Shown here piece by piece: positions 8,175 through 15,440 of a DNA stretch of 15,440 nucleotides. The stretch covers positions 1 to 15,440 of the forward strand of contig DAIDAH010000036.1 in the NCBI GenBank assembly GCA_027310735.1, read 5' to 3'. Source of the stretch: Methylotenera sp. (GTDB lineage: Bacteria > Pseudomonadota > Gammaproteobacteria > Burkholderiales > Methylophilaceae). The position numbers were made by a program, and so were the translations under genes. The notes beneath the pieces are model-generated. The model did no database searches. It was not told the origin of the DNA and was given only the letters and a program-made list of their open reading frames with translations. Position 1 is the stretch's first letter, and the number at the start of each line of letters is the position of its first letter.

Positions 8175-8698
8175 AGCGTTTTCTGTTGCCGTTGTTGATA
8201 TTTATTGTGATGGTAGGTTTTCTCGCTGTCGGGTTGAAATTAGACCCACGCGAGGTACCTTCACCATTAGTCGGTAAACCAGCTCCGATGTTTAGCCTGC
8301 CACGTCTCGATCATCCAGAGCAAGTAATCTCACCAAAAGAAATGCTGGGTAAAGTCTGGCTGTTTAATGTGTGGGCTTCCTGGTGTGGAGCTTGCCGAGA
8401 TGAGCATCCCGTGCTGGTCGAGTTTTCTAAAAGTGGTCTCGTGCCAGTGTATGGCATGGATTATAAAGATACCCGTCAGGATGCGCAGCAGTGGCTAGAG
8501 CAAGGCGGTAATCCTTATGTCGCTACTGTCATGGATGTTGATGGTCGTGTCGGGATTGATTATGGTGTTTATGGCGTACCGGAAACTTATGTGATTGATA
8601 AGGCTGGGGTTATTGCCTACAAACAGATTGGACCGATAACCGATGAAGTCTTACGCGATAAAATTCTCCCGTTAGTAAAGAGGTTACAAAGCCAATGA
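8171..8698 (+). CDS. ccmG: Thiol:disulfide reductase CcmG (DsbE)
   Basis: This 175-residue membrane-anchored thioredoxin reduces disulfides during System I maturation so that apocytochrome CXXCH cysteines can accept haem. An N-terminal anchor lies at about 4-22. The active site is WCGAC with Cys72 and Cys75, and the GVYGVPET segment carries the cis-Pro and the acidic surface typical of CcmG. The Gly-Ala pair between the cysteines differs from the Pro-Thr of the E. coli protein but is ordinary for TlpA-like reductases. The gene overlaps both neighbours by four bases (ATGA at each end). Confidence 0.95.
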   Translation: MKRFLLPLLIFIVMVGFLAVGLKLDPREVPSPLVGKPAPMFSLPRLDHPEQVISPKEMLGKVWLFNVWASWCGACRDEHPVLVEFSKSGLVPVYGMDYKDTRQDAQQWLEQGGNPYVATVMDVDGRVGIDYGVYGVPETYVIDKAGVIAYKQIGPITDEVLRDKILPLVKRLQSQ

Positions 8699-9180
8699 AA
8701 TCCAATCTAATGCAATCTAAATGGGTGTTTGGTTTATTGCTTACCTGTTGTTTGATGTTACTCGGCCGCGTATCTGCGCAAGAAGCACGTCCTATGGAGA
8801 GTAATACTGCTGTTGAGGTGCAAGTGCAGCGGCTTTCTGAGGAGTTGCGTTGTTTGGTTTGCCAAAACCAAACGCTAGCCGATTCTCATGCGGAACTGGC
8901 GCAGGACTTGAGGCAAGAGATTCGTGAAATGGCAACTAAAGGTATGTCAGATCAAGCCATTATTGATTATCTGGTGGCACGTTATGGTGATTTTGTGCGT
9001 TATCGTCCACCCCTTAAAAGTACGACAGCGTTGCTATGGTTTGGGCCATTTGCATTATTGCTTACTGGGGGTGTTGGCTTGATTGTCATGCTGCGCAGAC
9101 GCGAAAAAATTAGTACAGAAGCACCTCTCAGCGCAGATGAAGCGCGGCAGGTCAGTGAGTTATTAGAGAAGGAATCATAA
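8695..9180 (+). CDS. ccmH: Cytochrome c maturation protein CcmH (thiol oxidoreductase domain)
   Basis: This 161-residue protein has a signal peptide (about 1-29, ending SAQ) and a periplasmic three-helix domain with the LRCxxCQ motif (Cys53 and Cys56, in LRCLVCQNQT). One membrane span follows at about 115-133, then a short cytoplasmic tail. It works with CcmG to keep apocytochrome cysteines reduced and forms the ligase with CcmF and CcmI. The length corresponds to the short form of CcmH; the TPR part found fused in E. coli is the separate next gene. Start and stop both overlap neighbouring genes (ATGA and TAATG). Confidence 0.96.
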   Translation: MKSNLMQSKWVFGLLLTCCLMLLGRVSAQEARPMESNTAVEVQVQRLSEELRCLVCQNQTLADSHAELAQDLRQEIREMATKGMSDQAIIDYLVARYGDFVRYRPPLKSTTALLWFGPFALLLTGGVGLIVMLRRREKISTEAPLSADEARQVSELLEKES

Positions 9181-10433
9181 TGTTGGTGTTTTGGATTGTT
9201 GCTATCGTACTTGTTTTGGTCATGTTAGGCCTGCTTCTTCCACCGTTATTACGTCCGAATGCTGTTGTCAGGAATGATGCTAATGCTGAAAAGCGTGCGA
9301 TTTTCCGTCAACAATTTGAAGAGTTAGAACAAGATAAGATTAATGGTGTACTTGATGCCTCTCAGTACGAAGTTGCGAAAATGGAATTAGAGCGCCGTTT
9401 ACTGGATGAGGTGGGTGGAGAGGCGCTTGCATCCACCGGTAATGGTAAGCCGGATCGTCGATTGGCATTCATATTGTTGGTATTGATGCCGTTGTTTGCA
9501 GTCTTGTTATATTTGAAACTTGGTAGCCCAATTTCCATTACGATCCCAGCGGTAGCACCTGATACATCAGGCTCTTCAGAACTTCCCGCAGCCGAACACA
9601 GCGCTATGGCTGGCGATATTGAGCCTCTATTGGCACTGCTTAAGAAAAAGTTGGAGAGTAAGCCAAATGATGGTGCTGGTTGGGCGTTGCTAGCAAGGTC
9701 TTATGTAGAGATTCGGCAACATGCAGAGGCTGTTCCTGCTTATGAAAAGGCTGTCAAGATTATTCAGGATGATCCGCAATTATTGGCTGATTACGCCGAT
9801 GCGCTGGCGGTTGTGAATGGGCATAAACTCGAAGGTAAACCTGAAGAGCTCGTGAACCAAGCGCTCAAGCTCGATCCGCATCACCCTAAAGCACTCATGT
9901 TGGCTGCAACTGCTGCATTTGATCGCAAAGATTATAAGCATGCCATCACATACTGGGAACGCTTGCAACAAGACTTGCCCGCAGACTCAGAGCTATTACC
10001 TGAAGTGAAAGCGTCTCTGGATGAGGCGCATGCACTATCTGGTGATAATGTTTCATCATCAAAAATTGAGCCTAAGCCAAGTGTAGCATCGGTCCCAGGT
10101 TTAAGCGGTATGGTGCGTGTTGCACCAGCGCTGTCTAGCAAGCTTGACCCAGCAGCAACCGTATTTATATTTGCGCGTGCCACACAAGGTCCACCTATGC
10201 CACTGGCTATTGTGCGTACTACAGTCCGTGAGTTGCCTTACGCTTATCATTTGGATGACAGTTCCGCGCTAATGCCCAGCCTTAAATTATCACAAGCTAG
10301 TGAAGTTGTACTTGTCGCGCGCATTTCCAAAACAGGTGATGCCAAGGCGCAATCTGGAGATTTGCAGGGGATATCGGCTGCAGTTAAGCCTAACGGGGTA
10401 ATGGATATCGAAATTAATCAGGTAGTGCCGTAA
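9180..10433 (+). CDS. ccmI: Apocytochrome chaperone CcmI
   Basis: CcmI (417 residues) presents apocytochromes to the CcmFH ligase. It has two membrane spans (about 2-22 and 95-112) separated by a cytoplasmic loop with a predicted coiled-coil or leucine-rich character (KRAIFRQQFEELEQDK). A periplasmic TPR region follows (about 165-275), then a C-terminal beta-rich domain. This two-part layout is the classical CcmI layout. The start ATG shares a base with the ccmH stop. The last codons and stop lie inside a 30-bp tandem repeat. As the final ccm gene, it ends a continuous gene train that began with the barrel protein gene. Confidence 0.93.
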   Translation: MLVFWIVAIVLVLVMLGLLLPPLLRPNAVVRNDANAEKRAIFRQQFEELEQDKINGVLDASQYEVAKMELERRLLDEVGGEALASTGNGKPDRRLAFILLVLMPLFAVLLYLKLGSPISITIPAVAPDTSGSSELPAAEHSAMAGDIEPLLALLKKKLESKPNDGAGWALLARSYVEIRQHAEAVPAYEKAVKIIQDDPQLLADYADALAVVNGHKLEGKPEELVNQALKLDPHHPKALMLAATAAFDRKDYKHAITYWERLQQDLPADSELLPEVKASLDEAHALSGDNVSSSKIEPKPSVASVPGLSGMVRVAPALSSKLDPAATVFIFARATQGPPMPLAIVRTTVRELPYAYHLDDSSALMPSLKLSQASEVVLVARISKTGDAKAQSGDLQGISAAVKPNGVMDIEINQVVP

Positions 10434-10495
10434 TCAATGGCACATATCTGATCTGTGTCGTAATCTACGGCACGTTTCAGGTCGGTGCCATGATT
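10425..10495 (+). repeat. 30-bp tandem palindromic repeats at the ccmI stop codon
   Basis: Two copies (10425-10454 and 10455-10484) match at 22 of 30 bases. A third, partial copy (from 10485) begins GTGCCATGATT. Each full copy contains a palindrome of the form GTGYCGTAATCWAYGGCAC. The second copy (10455-10473) can form an 8-bp stem, including one G-T wobble, with a 3-base loop. A longer stem can pair 10432-10443 with 10485-10495, leaving one bulge. The run that follows is A-rich, not T-rich, so this is not a standard intrinsic terminator for ccm. It could instead be a 3'-end RNA structure or a protein-binding array. Confidence 0.6.
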
Positions 10496-10589
10496 GTAAA
10501 AAAAACAGAAAATGATCTCACAGCACGAATAGACATCTTCTAAATAAACCACGTTGAACTTTCTAAAAACTTATTTGGATGAACTGATC

Positions 10590-10994
10590 ATGCGGATTTT
10601 TTATTTGTTGTGTCTATTTCTGAGTGCTACTTTGATGACAGGGTGTATCCCAATTGTCACTACAGCGGCAGGCGTGGGTGGCTCTGCTGCAATGACTCAT
10701 ACCATGAATGGCACAGCATGTCGCACATTTACTGCACCCGCTACAAAAGTTAGAGCAGCGATAATACATGCTTTAAGCCGGATGAAAATTCAGGTGGTTT
10801 CTGAAGATATGCAGGACAAAAGTAGCATCAGATTATTTACGGCAAAAACAAGTGATCGCGATATAGAAATACAGATTGAGCCTGTAAGTTCCAATACAAC
10901 GCGAATGAGCGTCTCAGCAAAAAGCTCTATTTTTCATTATGATAGTGCTACTGCTGAGGAAATTATTCAGCAAACCAAAAAAATACTGGGTTGA
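10590..10994 (+). CDS. Small DUF3568-like lipoprotein
   Basis: The product is 134 residues. From the ATG at 10590 it has a hydrophobic signal segment ending in LMTGC (lipobox Cys18), then a short Gly/Ala stretch (AAGVGGSAAM), then an alpha/beta domain. This layout (lipoprotein Cys, Gly-Ala segment, a domain modelled as beta-alpha-beta with TFxAPATKVRAA and a final IIQQTKKILG helix) resembles the DUF3568 family, whose function is unknown. An upstream in-frame TTG at 10554 would add 12 residues ahead of the signal peptide and is not favoured. The gene lies between ccmI and the convergent yggT, separated from ccmI by the tandem repeat. No link to cytochrome maturation can be shown. Confidence 0.75.
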   Translation: MRIFYLLCLFLSATLMTGCIPIVTTAAGVGGSAAMTHTMNGTACRTFTAPATKVRAAIIHALSRMKIQVVSEDMQDKSSIRLFTAKTSDRDIEIQIEPVSSNTTRMSVSAKSSIFHYDSATAEEIIQQTKKILG

Positions 10995-11035
10995 TTTTCT
11001 AGTGCAACAACGCTCTTGGCTATAAGCCATCAAGC

Positions 11036-11611
11036 TTAGCGCATAAATAACAAACTGTTTTCTAATGGCATGAGTATGGTGGTGAGTATCAATTGCGCCA
11101 CTATGATGAAAATAAGCGGGCTGAAATCTATATTACCTGCAGTCGGAATGTACTTTCTTAAAAAGCTTAAGATTGGATATGTCAGGTTATTTAAGATAGG
11201 CGCGACAGGCGTGTAGGGGTTTACCCAACTTAAAATAGCTTGTATCAGCACAGAGTACATGAAAATAGTAATGCTCATGCTTACAACACCAATCAATGCA
11301 ACGGCCATTATGGAAAACCAGATGCTGTTGCCTGCAATGAATAATGGAAAGCCTTTTAGTAGCAAGGAGCTAACAGTCAGCACGAACTGAGTAAGAAAGG
11401 CTAGTAACAGGGTAGAGATGTCTAGTTTCTTGAAGCTTGGTATAAAGCGTCGTAGTGGCTTAACTGCAAAGTTCGTGAGCGTGACAATCATCTTTGCTGC
11501 ATCGTGTTGAAATGATACTTTTGTTAGCTGAAAATAAAAACGTAGCAAGAAAGCTAAGGTAAGCAAGCTGAGCAGCGTTTGTAGTAAGAATAAAAGTGCA
11601 TTATTGAGCAT
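11036..11611 (-). CDS. yggT: YggT family integral membrane protein
   Basis: This is a 191-residue membrane protein with two tandem YGGT domains (about 5-85 and 100-185). Each has two membrane spans and a conserved basic-Pro loop (KPLRRFIPSFKKLD in the first; PILSFLRKYIPTAGNIDFSP in the second). Its molecular role is poorly defined; the family has been linked to osmotic stress and to cell division or membrane organisation in various bacteria. It is the last gene of the yggS-proC-yggT cluster, 66 bp after proC. I chose the ATG at 11611 because AGGTG (+ strand 11618-11622) is placed six bases upstream. A GTG at 11620 would add only three residues and overlaps that site. Confidence 0.9.
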   Translation of the reverse strand: MLNNALLFLLQTLLSLLTLAFLLRFYFQLTKVSFQHDAAKMIVTLTNFAVKPLRRFIPSFKKLDISTLLLAFLTQFVLTVSSLLLKGFPLFIAGNSIWFSIMAVALIGVVSMSITIFMYSVLIQAILSWVNPYTPVAPILNNLTYPILSFLRKYIPTAGNIDFSPLIFIIVAQLILTTILMPLENSLLFMR

Positions 11612-11677
11612 TTGAGTCACCTGCCTTTAAATTATGTTAGTTTGTTAGCCATATAAACTCTAAATTCCTATGAAAAA

Positions 11678-12484
11678 TTATTGAGCAAGTTGGTTTCCTA
11701 ATAACACTGATTTTTCAGCTGCGGCCTTGGCTGCGTTCATGATGATGCCCTTCAGGTTCGCAGTTTCTAAAGCGAGTATGCCTTGTTCCGTTGTGCCACC
11801 TTTTGATGTTACTTGAGCGCGGAGTATTTTGACATCGTCCATACTCTGGGTCGCTAAGATGCTTGCACCAGAAAATGTTTGTAGCGCCAACATGCGAGCA
11901 TCGTCAGGATTGAGTCCCAAGGCAGTAGCGGCTTCTTGTAGGGCTTCAATCATGTAAAAAACATAAGCTGGACCACTACCGGAAATTGCAGTTACAGCAT
12001 CCATTTTATCTTCGTCATCCAACCATAAGGTTTTGCCTACGGCAGCCAAAATGGTATTGGCTTGTTCCCGTTGTACTGAGCTGACACTTTTAATTGCATA
12101 CAGCGCAGAGACGCCTGCCTGAATTTGCGCCGGTGTATTAGGCATGACTCTGACAATCGCTTGATAGCCAGCCAGCCAGCGTGAAATATCTGCGCTTCTA
12201 ACGCCTGCGGCGATGGAAATGACGAGCTGCGATTGCAGCAATGGGTTCAGCTGGTTACATATTTCCTTTAGTTGCTGTGGTTTAACGGCTAAAACGATGA
12301 CGTCACTATTCATTAAGTCGGTATATGTATCTGTGGTGCTTACATTGTATTCAGCGGCCAATGTTAAGCGTTTTTCAGCATCAAGCTCCATGACGGTGAT
12401 TGCGGACATTTCAAAACCGTTATTCTTTAGGCCGCCAATAATAGCGCGCGCCATGTTACCGCCACCGATAAAACTAATCTTCAT
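11678..12484 (-). CDS. proC: Pyrroline-5-carboxylate reductase
   Basis: ProC (268 residues) reduces 1-pyrroline-5-carboxylate to L-proline with NAD(P)H, the final step of proline synthesis in the cytoplasm. The N-terminus has the Rossmann nucleotide-binding motif GGGNMA (7-12). The middle carries VRVMPNTPA and AISGSGPAY, both typical of the family. The C-terminal helical domain contains the P5CR signature around TSKGGTTEQG. The length is standard. The start ATG lies 11 bases inside the end of yggS, indicating one transcription unit. Confidence 0.97.
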   Translation of the reverse strand: MKISFIGGGNMARAIIGGLKNNGFEMSAITVMELDAEKRLTLAAEYNVSTTDTYTDLMNSDVIVLAVKPQQLKEICNQLNPLLQSQLVISIAAGVRSADISRWLAGYQAIVRVMPNTPAQIQAGVSALYAIKSVSSVQREQANTILAAVGKTLWLDDEDKMDAVTAISGSGPAYVFYMIEALQEAATALGLNPDDARMLALQTFSGASILATQSMDDVKILRAQVTSKGGTTEQGILALETANLKGIIMNAAKAAAEKSVLLGNQLAQ

Positions 12485-13193
12485 TTTTAATATCCTGTTT
12501 AATCTCTACTAACTTCTTTCTTGCACCAAACAGTGCAGAGCCAATGCGTACGATAGTTGCGCCCTGTTCAATAGCTATCGGGTAATCATCAGACATGCCA
12601 ATGGATAGCGTATCCAATGCAAAACCTTTGGCTAACAAGGTATCATAACACTCCCGTACTTGTTTAAATTGCGCACGTTGCTGATTCTTATCCTCGGTCG
12701 GTGGTGGTATCGCCATCAGACCTCGCAGTTTTAATCGCGGCAGTGCAGTGATGGCAACAGCTAAGCTTTCAAGCTCATGCGCTGCAACGCCACCTTTAGT
12801 CGACTCATCACCAATATTAACTTGAATGCACACTTGTAGCGGCGCTAGGTTTGCAGGTCTTGCATCATTTAGGCGTTGCGCTATTTTTAATCGGTCTATG
12901 CTATGCACCCAAGAAAAATGTTGCGCAATGGGCTGTGTTTTATTGCTTTGTATCGGCCCAATAAAGTGCCATTCAATAGCTAGCTCCGTGAGCGTAGCCT
13001 GCTTATCTAACGCTTCCTGAAGATAGTTTTCGCCAAATAGGGTTTGGCCAGCAAGGTAAGCTTCACGAATAACCTGTGCAGGCTGTGCTTTACTGACTGC
13101 GAGTAGTTTTACTTCCTGTTGGCAGGCAGCATTGACTTTCGCAGATTGAATAGCTGCTAGAATATCTTGCAAGTGATTGCTAATTGTGGACAT
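12474..13193 (-). CDS. yggS: PLP homeostasis protein YggS (PLPBP family)
   Basis: This 239-residue, single-domain, TIM-barrel PLP-binding protein is related to the N-terminal domain of alanine racemase. The family has no known enzymatic activity and buffers pyridoxal phosphate, affecting amino-acid metabolism. The PLP-lysine is Lys35 in LLAVSKAQP. Further conserved segments are FGENYLQEA, WHFIGPIQSNKT, and, near the C-terminus, LSIGMSDDYPIAIEQGATIVRIG (shown as about residues 195-217), which holds the phosphate-binding part. It heads the minus-strand cluster with proC and yggT and is divergent from pilT across 112 bp. Confidence 0.96.
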   Translation of the reverse strand: MSTISNHLQDILAAIQSAKVNAACQQEVKLLAVSKAQPAQVIREAYLAGQTLFGENYLQEALDKQATLTELAIEWHFIGPIQSNKTQPIAQHFSWVHSIDRLKIAQRLNDARPANLAPLQVCIQVNIGDESTKGGVAAHELESLAVAITALPRLKLRGLMAIPPPTEDKNQQRAQFKQVRECYDTLLAKGFALDTLSIGMSDDYPIAIEQGATIVRIGSALFGARKKLVEIKQDIKNED

Positions 13194-13248
13194 AATTCAC
13201 TAAGTGTAAATGAACGCACAATTAATGCACGTCCAGTAGTATCAATGG

Positions 13249-13269
13249 CTGAGTTTTACTGGAACTCAG
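13249..13269. promoter_or_regulatory. Inverted repeat in the yggS-pilT divergent intergenic region
   Basis: CTGAGTT and AACTCAG form a perfect 7-bp inverted repeat with a 7-base spacer in the 112-bp region between the divergent yggS and pilT genes. It could be an operator or a small hairpin in the pilT leader. There is no T-run after it, so it is not a terminator. No convincing -35/-10 pair could be fixed for either gene. Confidence 0.35.
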
Positions 13270-13294
13270 ATTAAAACAAATAAAAAATTATAGC

Positions 13295-13300
13295 AGGAGA
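13295..13300 (+). promoter_or_regulatory. Ribosome binding site of pilT
   Basis: AGGAGA lies five bases before the GTG at 13306. This strong site fixes the unusual GTG start of pilT. Confidence 0.8.
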
Positions 13301-13305
13301 CGGTT

Positions 13306-14349
13306 GTGGACATTTCAGATTTACTTCAATTCTCAGTTAAAAATAAAGCGTCGGATTTACATCTTTCTGCAGGTCAACCTCCCATGATTCGTGTGCATGG
13401 CGATATACGGAGAATCAATGTGCCAGCCATGACGCATAGTGAAGTGCACGATATGGTGTACGGCATTATGAATGACGGTCAGCAAAAAGTGTATGAAGAG
13501 AGTTTGGAGTGTGACTTTTCATTTGAGATTCCTGAGTTAGCGCGTTTCCGGGTGAACGCCTTTAACCAGAATCGTGGTGCTGGCGCCGTCTTTCGGACGA
13601 TTCCTTCTAAAATATTAACGCTAGAGCAGTTGAATTGCCCAGCCATTTTCAAAGAGATTGCTGAAACGCCACGTGGTATTTGTTTAGTCACGGGGCCGAC
13701 AGGCTCAGGTAAATCGACGACGCTAGCAGCGATGATTGACTATATTAACGATAAAGATCAGTCACATATTTTGACGGTGGAAGACCCTATCGAGTTTGTG
13801 CATCAATCTAAAAAATGTTTGATTAACCAACGTGAAGTCGGACCGCATACCCTGTCATTTAATAACGCGTTGCGTTCTGCACTGCGTGAAGATCCTGATG
13901 TTATTCTTGTGGGTGAAATGCGCGATTTGGAAACCATTCGTTTGGCATTGACTGCGGCAGAAACGGGTCACTTAGTATTCGGTACTTTGCATACCAGTTC
14001 AGCGGCTAAAACAGTGGATCGGATCGTGGATGTGTTCCCAGCGGCTGAAAAAGAGATGGTGCGCTCAATGTTGTCCGAGTCTTTGCGTGCAGTAATATCT
14101 CAGACGCTATGCAAAACGAAGGATGGAGAAGGTCGGGTTGCTGCACATGAAATTATGATTGGTACGCCTGCGATTCGAAATTTGATTCGTGAGAACAAGA
14201 TTCCACAAATGTATTCGGCGATTCAAACAGGTCAAAATGTTGGTATGCAGACTTTGGATCAGAATTTACAGGATCTGGTGAAACGTAATATTGTGTCAGC
14301 CAATGAAGCGCGTAGTAAGGCTGCCAATAAAGACTCGATTATTGGTTAA
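13306..14349 (+). CDS. pilT: Type IV pilus retraction ATPase PilT
   Basis: PilT (347 residues) is the hexameric cytoplasmic ATPase that drives pilus depolymerisation, giving twitching motility and DNA uptake. Motifs are Walker A GPTGSGKST (Lys136), the Asp box around TVEDPIEF, the Walker B region ILVGEMRD (Glu204) and the His box in TGHLVFGTLHTSS. The C-terminal AIRNLIRE segment, known in PilT as required for retraction, is present. Numbering of the catalytic residues agrees with the Pseudomonas aeruginosa protein. The start is GTG with AGGAGA upstream. It is followed after 49 bp by pilU, the usual pair. Confidence 0.97.
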   Translation: MDISDLLQFSVKNKASDLHLSAGQPPMIRVHGDIRRINVPAMTHSEVHDMVYGIMNDGQQKVYEESLECDFSFEIPELARFRVNAFNQNRGAGAVFRTIPSKILTLEQLNCPAIFKEIAETPRGICLVTGPTGSGKSTTLAAMIDYINDKDQSHILTVEDPIEFVHQSKKCLINQREVGPHTLSFNNALRSALREDPDVILVGEMRDLETIRLALTAAETGHLVFGTLHTSSAAKTVDRIVDVFPAAEKEMVRSMLSESLRAVISQTLCKTKDGEGRVAAHEIMIGTPAIRNLIRENKIPQMYSAIQTGQNVGMQTLDQNLQDLVKRNIVSANEARSKAANKDSIIG

Positions 14350-14398
14350 TTGAAGTGAAGGTATTAATAATCATAATTAAGTTAAGTAAGGGTGAATG

Positions 14399-15440
14399 AT
14401 GGAACAAGGCCAGGCAGAAAAGTTTGTATTTGATTTATTACGGATGATGTTGTCAAAAAATGCATCCGATTTGTTTATTACTGTTGGCTTTCCCCCCGCA
14501 ATGAAAATTGATGGGAAGTTAACGCCGCTCAGTAATCAGGCCTTAACGCCTCAGCAAGCACGTGAAATTACGCGTGCCATCATGAACGATAAACAAAATG
14601 CAGAGTTTGATGCTACTAATGAATGCAACTTTGCTATTGGCATGCCTGGCATCGCACGCTTTCGTGTGAATGCATTTGTGCAACGCGGATCTGTTGGAAT
14701 GGTGTTTAGAACGATTACAACAAAGATCCCGGAGCTTGATGAACTGGGTCTGCCAGAAGTGTTGAAAGAAGTTGCATTGACTAAACGCGGTTTGGTTATT
14801 TTTGTGGGTGGTACCGGATCAGGTAAATCCACCTCTTTAGCGGCAATGGTGGGCTATCGTAATCAAAATAGTTATGGACATATCATTACGATTGAAGACC
14901 CTGTGGAATTTGTGCATGAGCATAAAAACTGTATCGTTACCCAGCGTGAAGTCGGTGTGGATACTGATAACTGGCATATTGCATTGAAAAATACGTTGCG
15001 TCAGGCTCCCGATGTGATTTTGATCGGTGAAATTCGTGACCGTGAAACGATGGATTATGCGATTGCTTTTGCGGAGACTGGGCATTTGTGTATGGCTACT
15101 TTGCACGCCAACAGCACCAATCAAGCACTGGATCGAATTATTAACTTTTTCCCAGAAGAGCGTCGCCATCAGTTATTGATGGATTTGTCCCTGAATACAA
15201 AAGCTTTTGTTTCGCAGCGACTCATTCCGCTAAAAGAGGGTAAGGGGCGGACTGCTGCAGTAGAAGTGATGCTTAACTCACCATTGATTTCTGATTTGAT
15301 TTTTAAAGGTGATGTGCATGAAATTAAAGAGATTATTGCAAAATCTCGTGAAGCAGGCATGCAAACCTTTGATCAGGCGCTATTTGATTTACATGAAGCG
15401 GATATTATTAGTTATGAAGATGCATTACGTAATGCAGACT
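14399..15440 (+). CDS. pilU: PilT-dependent retraction ATPase PilU, 3' end outside window
   Basis: The reading frame is open from the ATG at 14399 to the right edge (347 codons and one base). PilU proteins are usually about 380 residues, so only the last few dozen are missing. Motifs are Walker A GGTGSGKST (Lys143), TIEDPVEF (Asp box), Walker B ILIGEIRD (Glu211) and GHLCMATLHANS (His box). PilU is a PilT paralogue that assists retraction when PilT is present. The ATG at 14399 has AAGGG (14388-14392) six bases upstream; the adjacent ATG at 14396 would give one extra Met. RQAPDVIL, in place of the REDPDVIL of PilT, together with the gene order, identifies it as PilU and not a second PilT. Confidence 0.95.
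   Translation, partial: MEQGQAEKFVFDLLRMMLSKNASDLFITVGFPPAMKIDGKLTPLSNQALTPQQAREITRAIMNDKQNAEFDATNECNFAIGMPGIARFRVNAFVQRGSVGMVFRTITTKIPELDELGLPEVLKEVALTKRGLVIFVGGTGSGKSTSLAAMVGYRNQNSYGHIITIEDPVEFVHEHKNCIVTQREVGVDTDNWHIALKNTLRQAPDVILIGEIRDRETMDYAIAFAETGHLCMATLHANSTNQALDRIINFFPEERRHQLLMDLSLNTKAFVSQRLIPLKEGKGRTAAVEVMLNSPLISDLIFKGDVHEIKEIIAKSREAGMQTFDQALFDLHEADIISYEDALRNAD

Noticed and set aside
11017..11029. Possible bidirectional terminator hairpin between the lipoprotein gene and yggT
   Set aside because: The stem is only 5 bp (TGGCT/AGCCA) with a 3-base loop and no T-run on either side, too weak to call.
14551..15360. Antisense open frames opposite pilU
   Set aside because: The plus strand encodes PilU with all ATPase motifs across this region; the minus-strand frames are shadows.

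Overview
The window looks like a chromosomal segment of a Gram-negative proteobacterium, most likely a betaproteobacterium. The evidence is a complete System I cytochrome c maturation operon (ccmABCDEFGHI), the yggS-proC-yggT cluster facing pilT-pilU, and a DUF3568-type lipoprotein. The base composition is moderate and leans to AT by eye, and the upstream genes encode a repetitive multiheme cytochrome and a porin-like protein. Together these point to Nitrosomonadales-type organisms such as Methylophilaceae or Gallionellaceae. The family-level placement is inference only.

Region 1 (1-3261, + strand) is the accessory, electron-transfer part. It begins with the 3' end of a large multiheme c-type cytochrome whose N-terminus lies outside the window. 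The visible 315 residues hold 12 CXXCH haem motifs and one terminal CX4CH, built from about 47-residue two-haem units nested in a 142-residue higher-order repeat. After 98 bp comes a 737-residue exported protein: signal peptide, N-terminal beta domain, Pro/Ala-rich linker, TPR region and a long C-terminal part that looks like an outer-membrane beta-barrel. A periplasmic or surface multiheme protein beside a barrel protein suggests a porin-cytochrome conduit for extracellular electron transfer.

Region 2 (3261-10433, + strand) is ccmA-I. The barrel gene's stop codon overlaps the ccmA start (TAATG), so the haem-attachment machinery appears to be translated from the same message as its probable client. 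CcmAB form the ABC transporter, CcmC and CcmD load haem onto CcmE, CcmF, CcmH and CcmI attach it, and CcmG supplies reductant. Most junctions overlap. The exception is ccmC-ccmD, which is split by a roughly 140-bp element with imperfect terminal inverted repeats. ccmD is only 54 codons long. The ccmI stop codon lies in a 30-bp tandem palindromic repeat.

Region 3 (10590-15440) holds a small DUF3568-like lipoprotein gene (+), then a minus-strand yggS-proC-yggT cluster. Divergently from it run pilT and pilU (+), the type IV pilus retraction ATPases. pilU is cut by the right edge and lacks only its last few dozen codons.

There is no gene-free stretch longer than 300 bases. The largest gaps are 10434-10589 (tandem repeat), 5329-5472 (inverted-repeat element), 13194-13305 (divergent promoter region with a short inverted repeat) and 950-1047 (AT-rich, with no convincing terminator or promoter).
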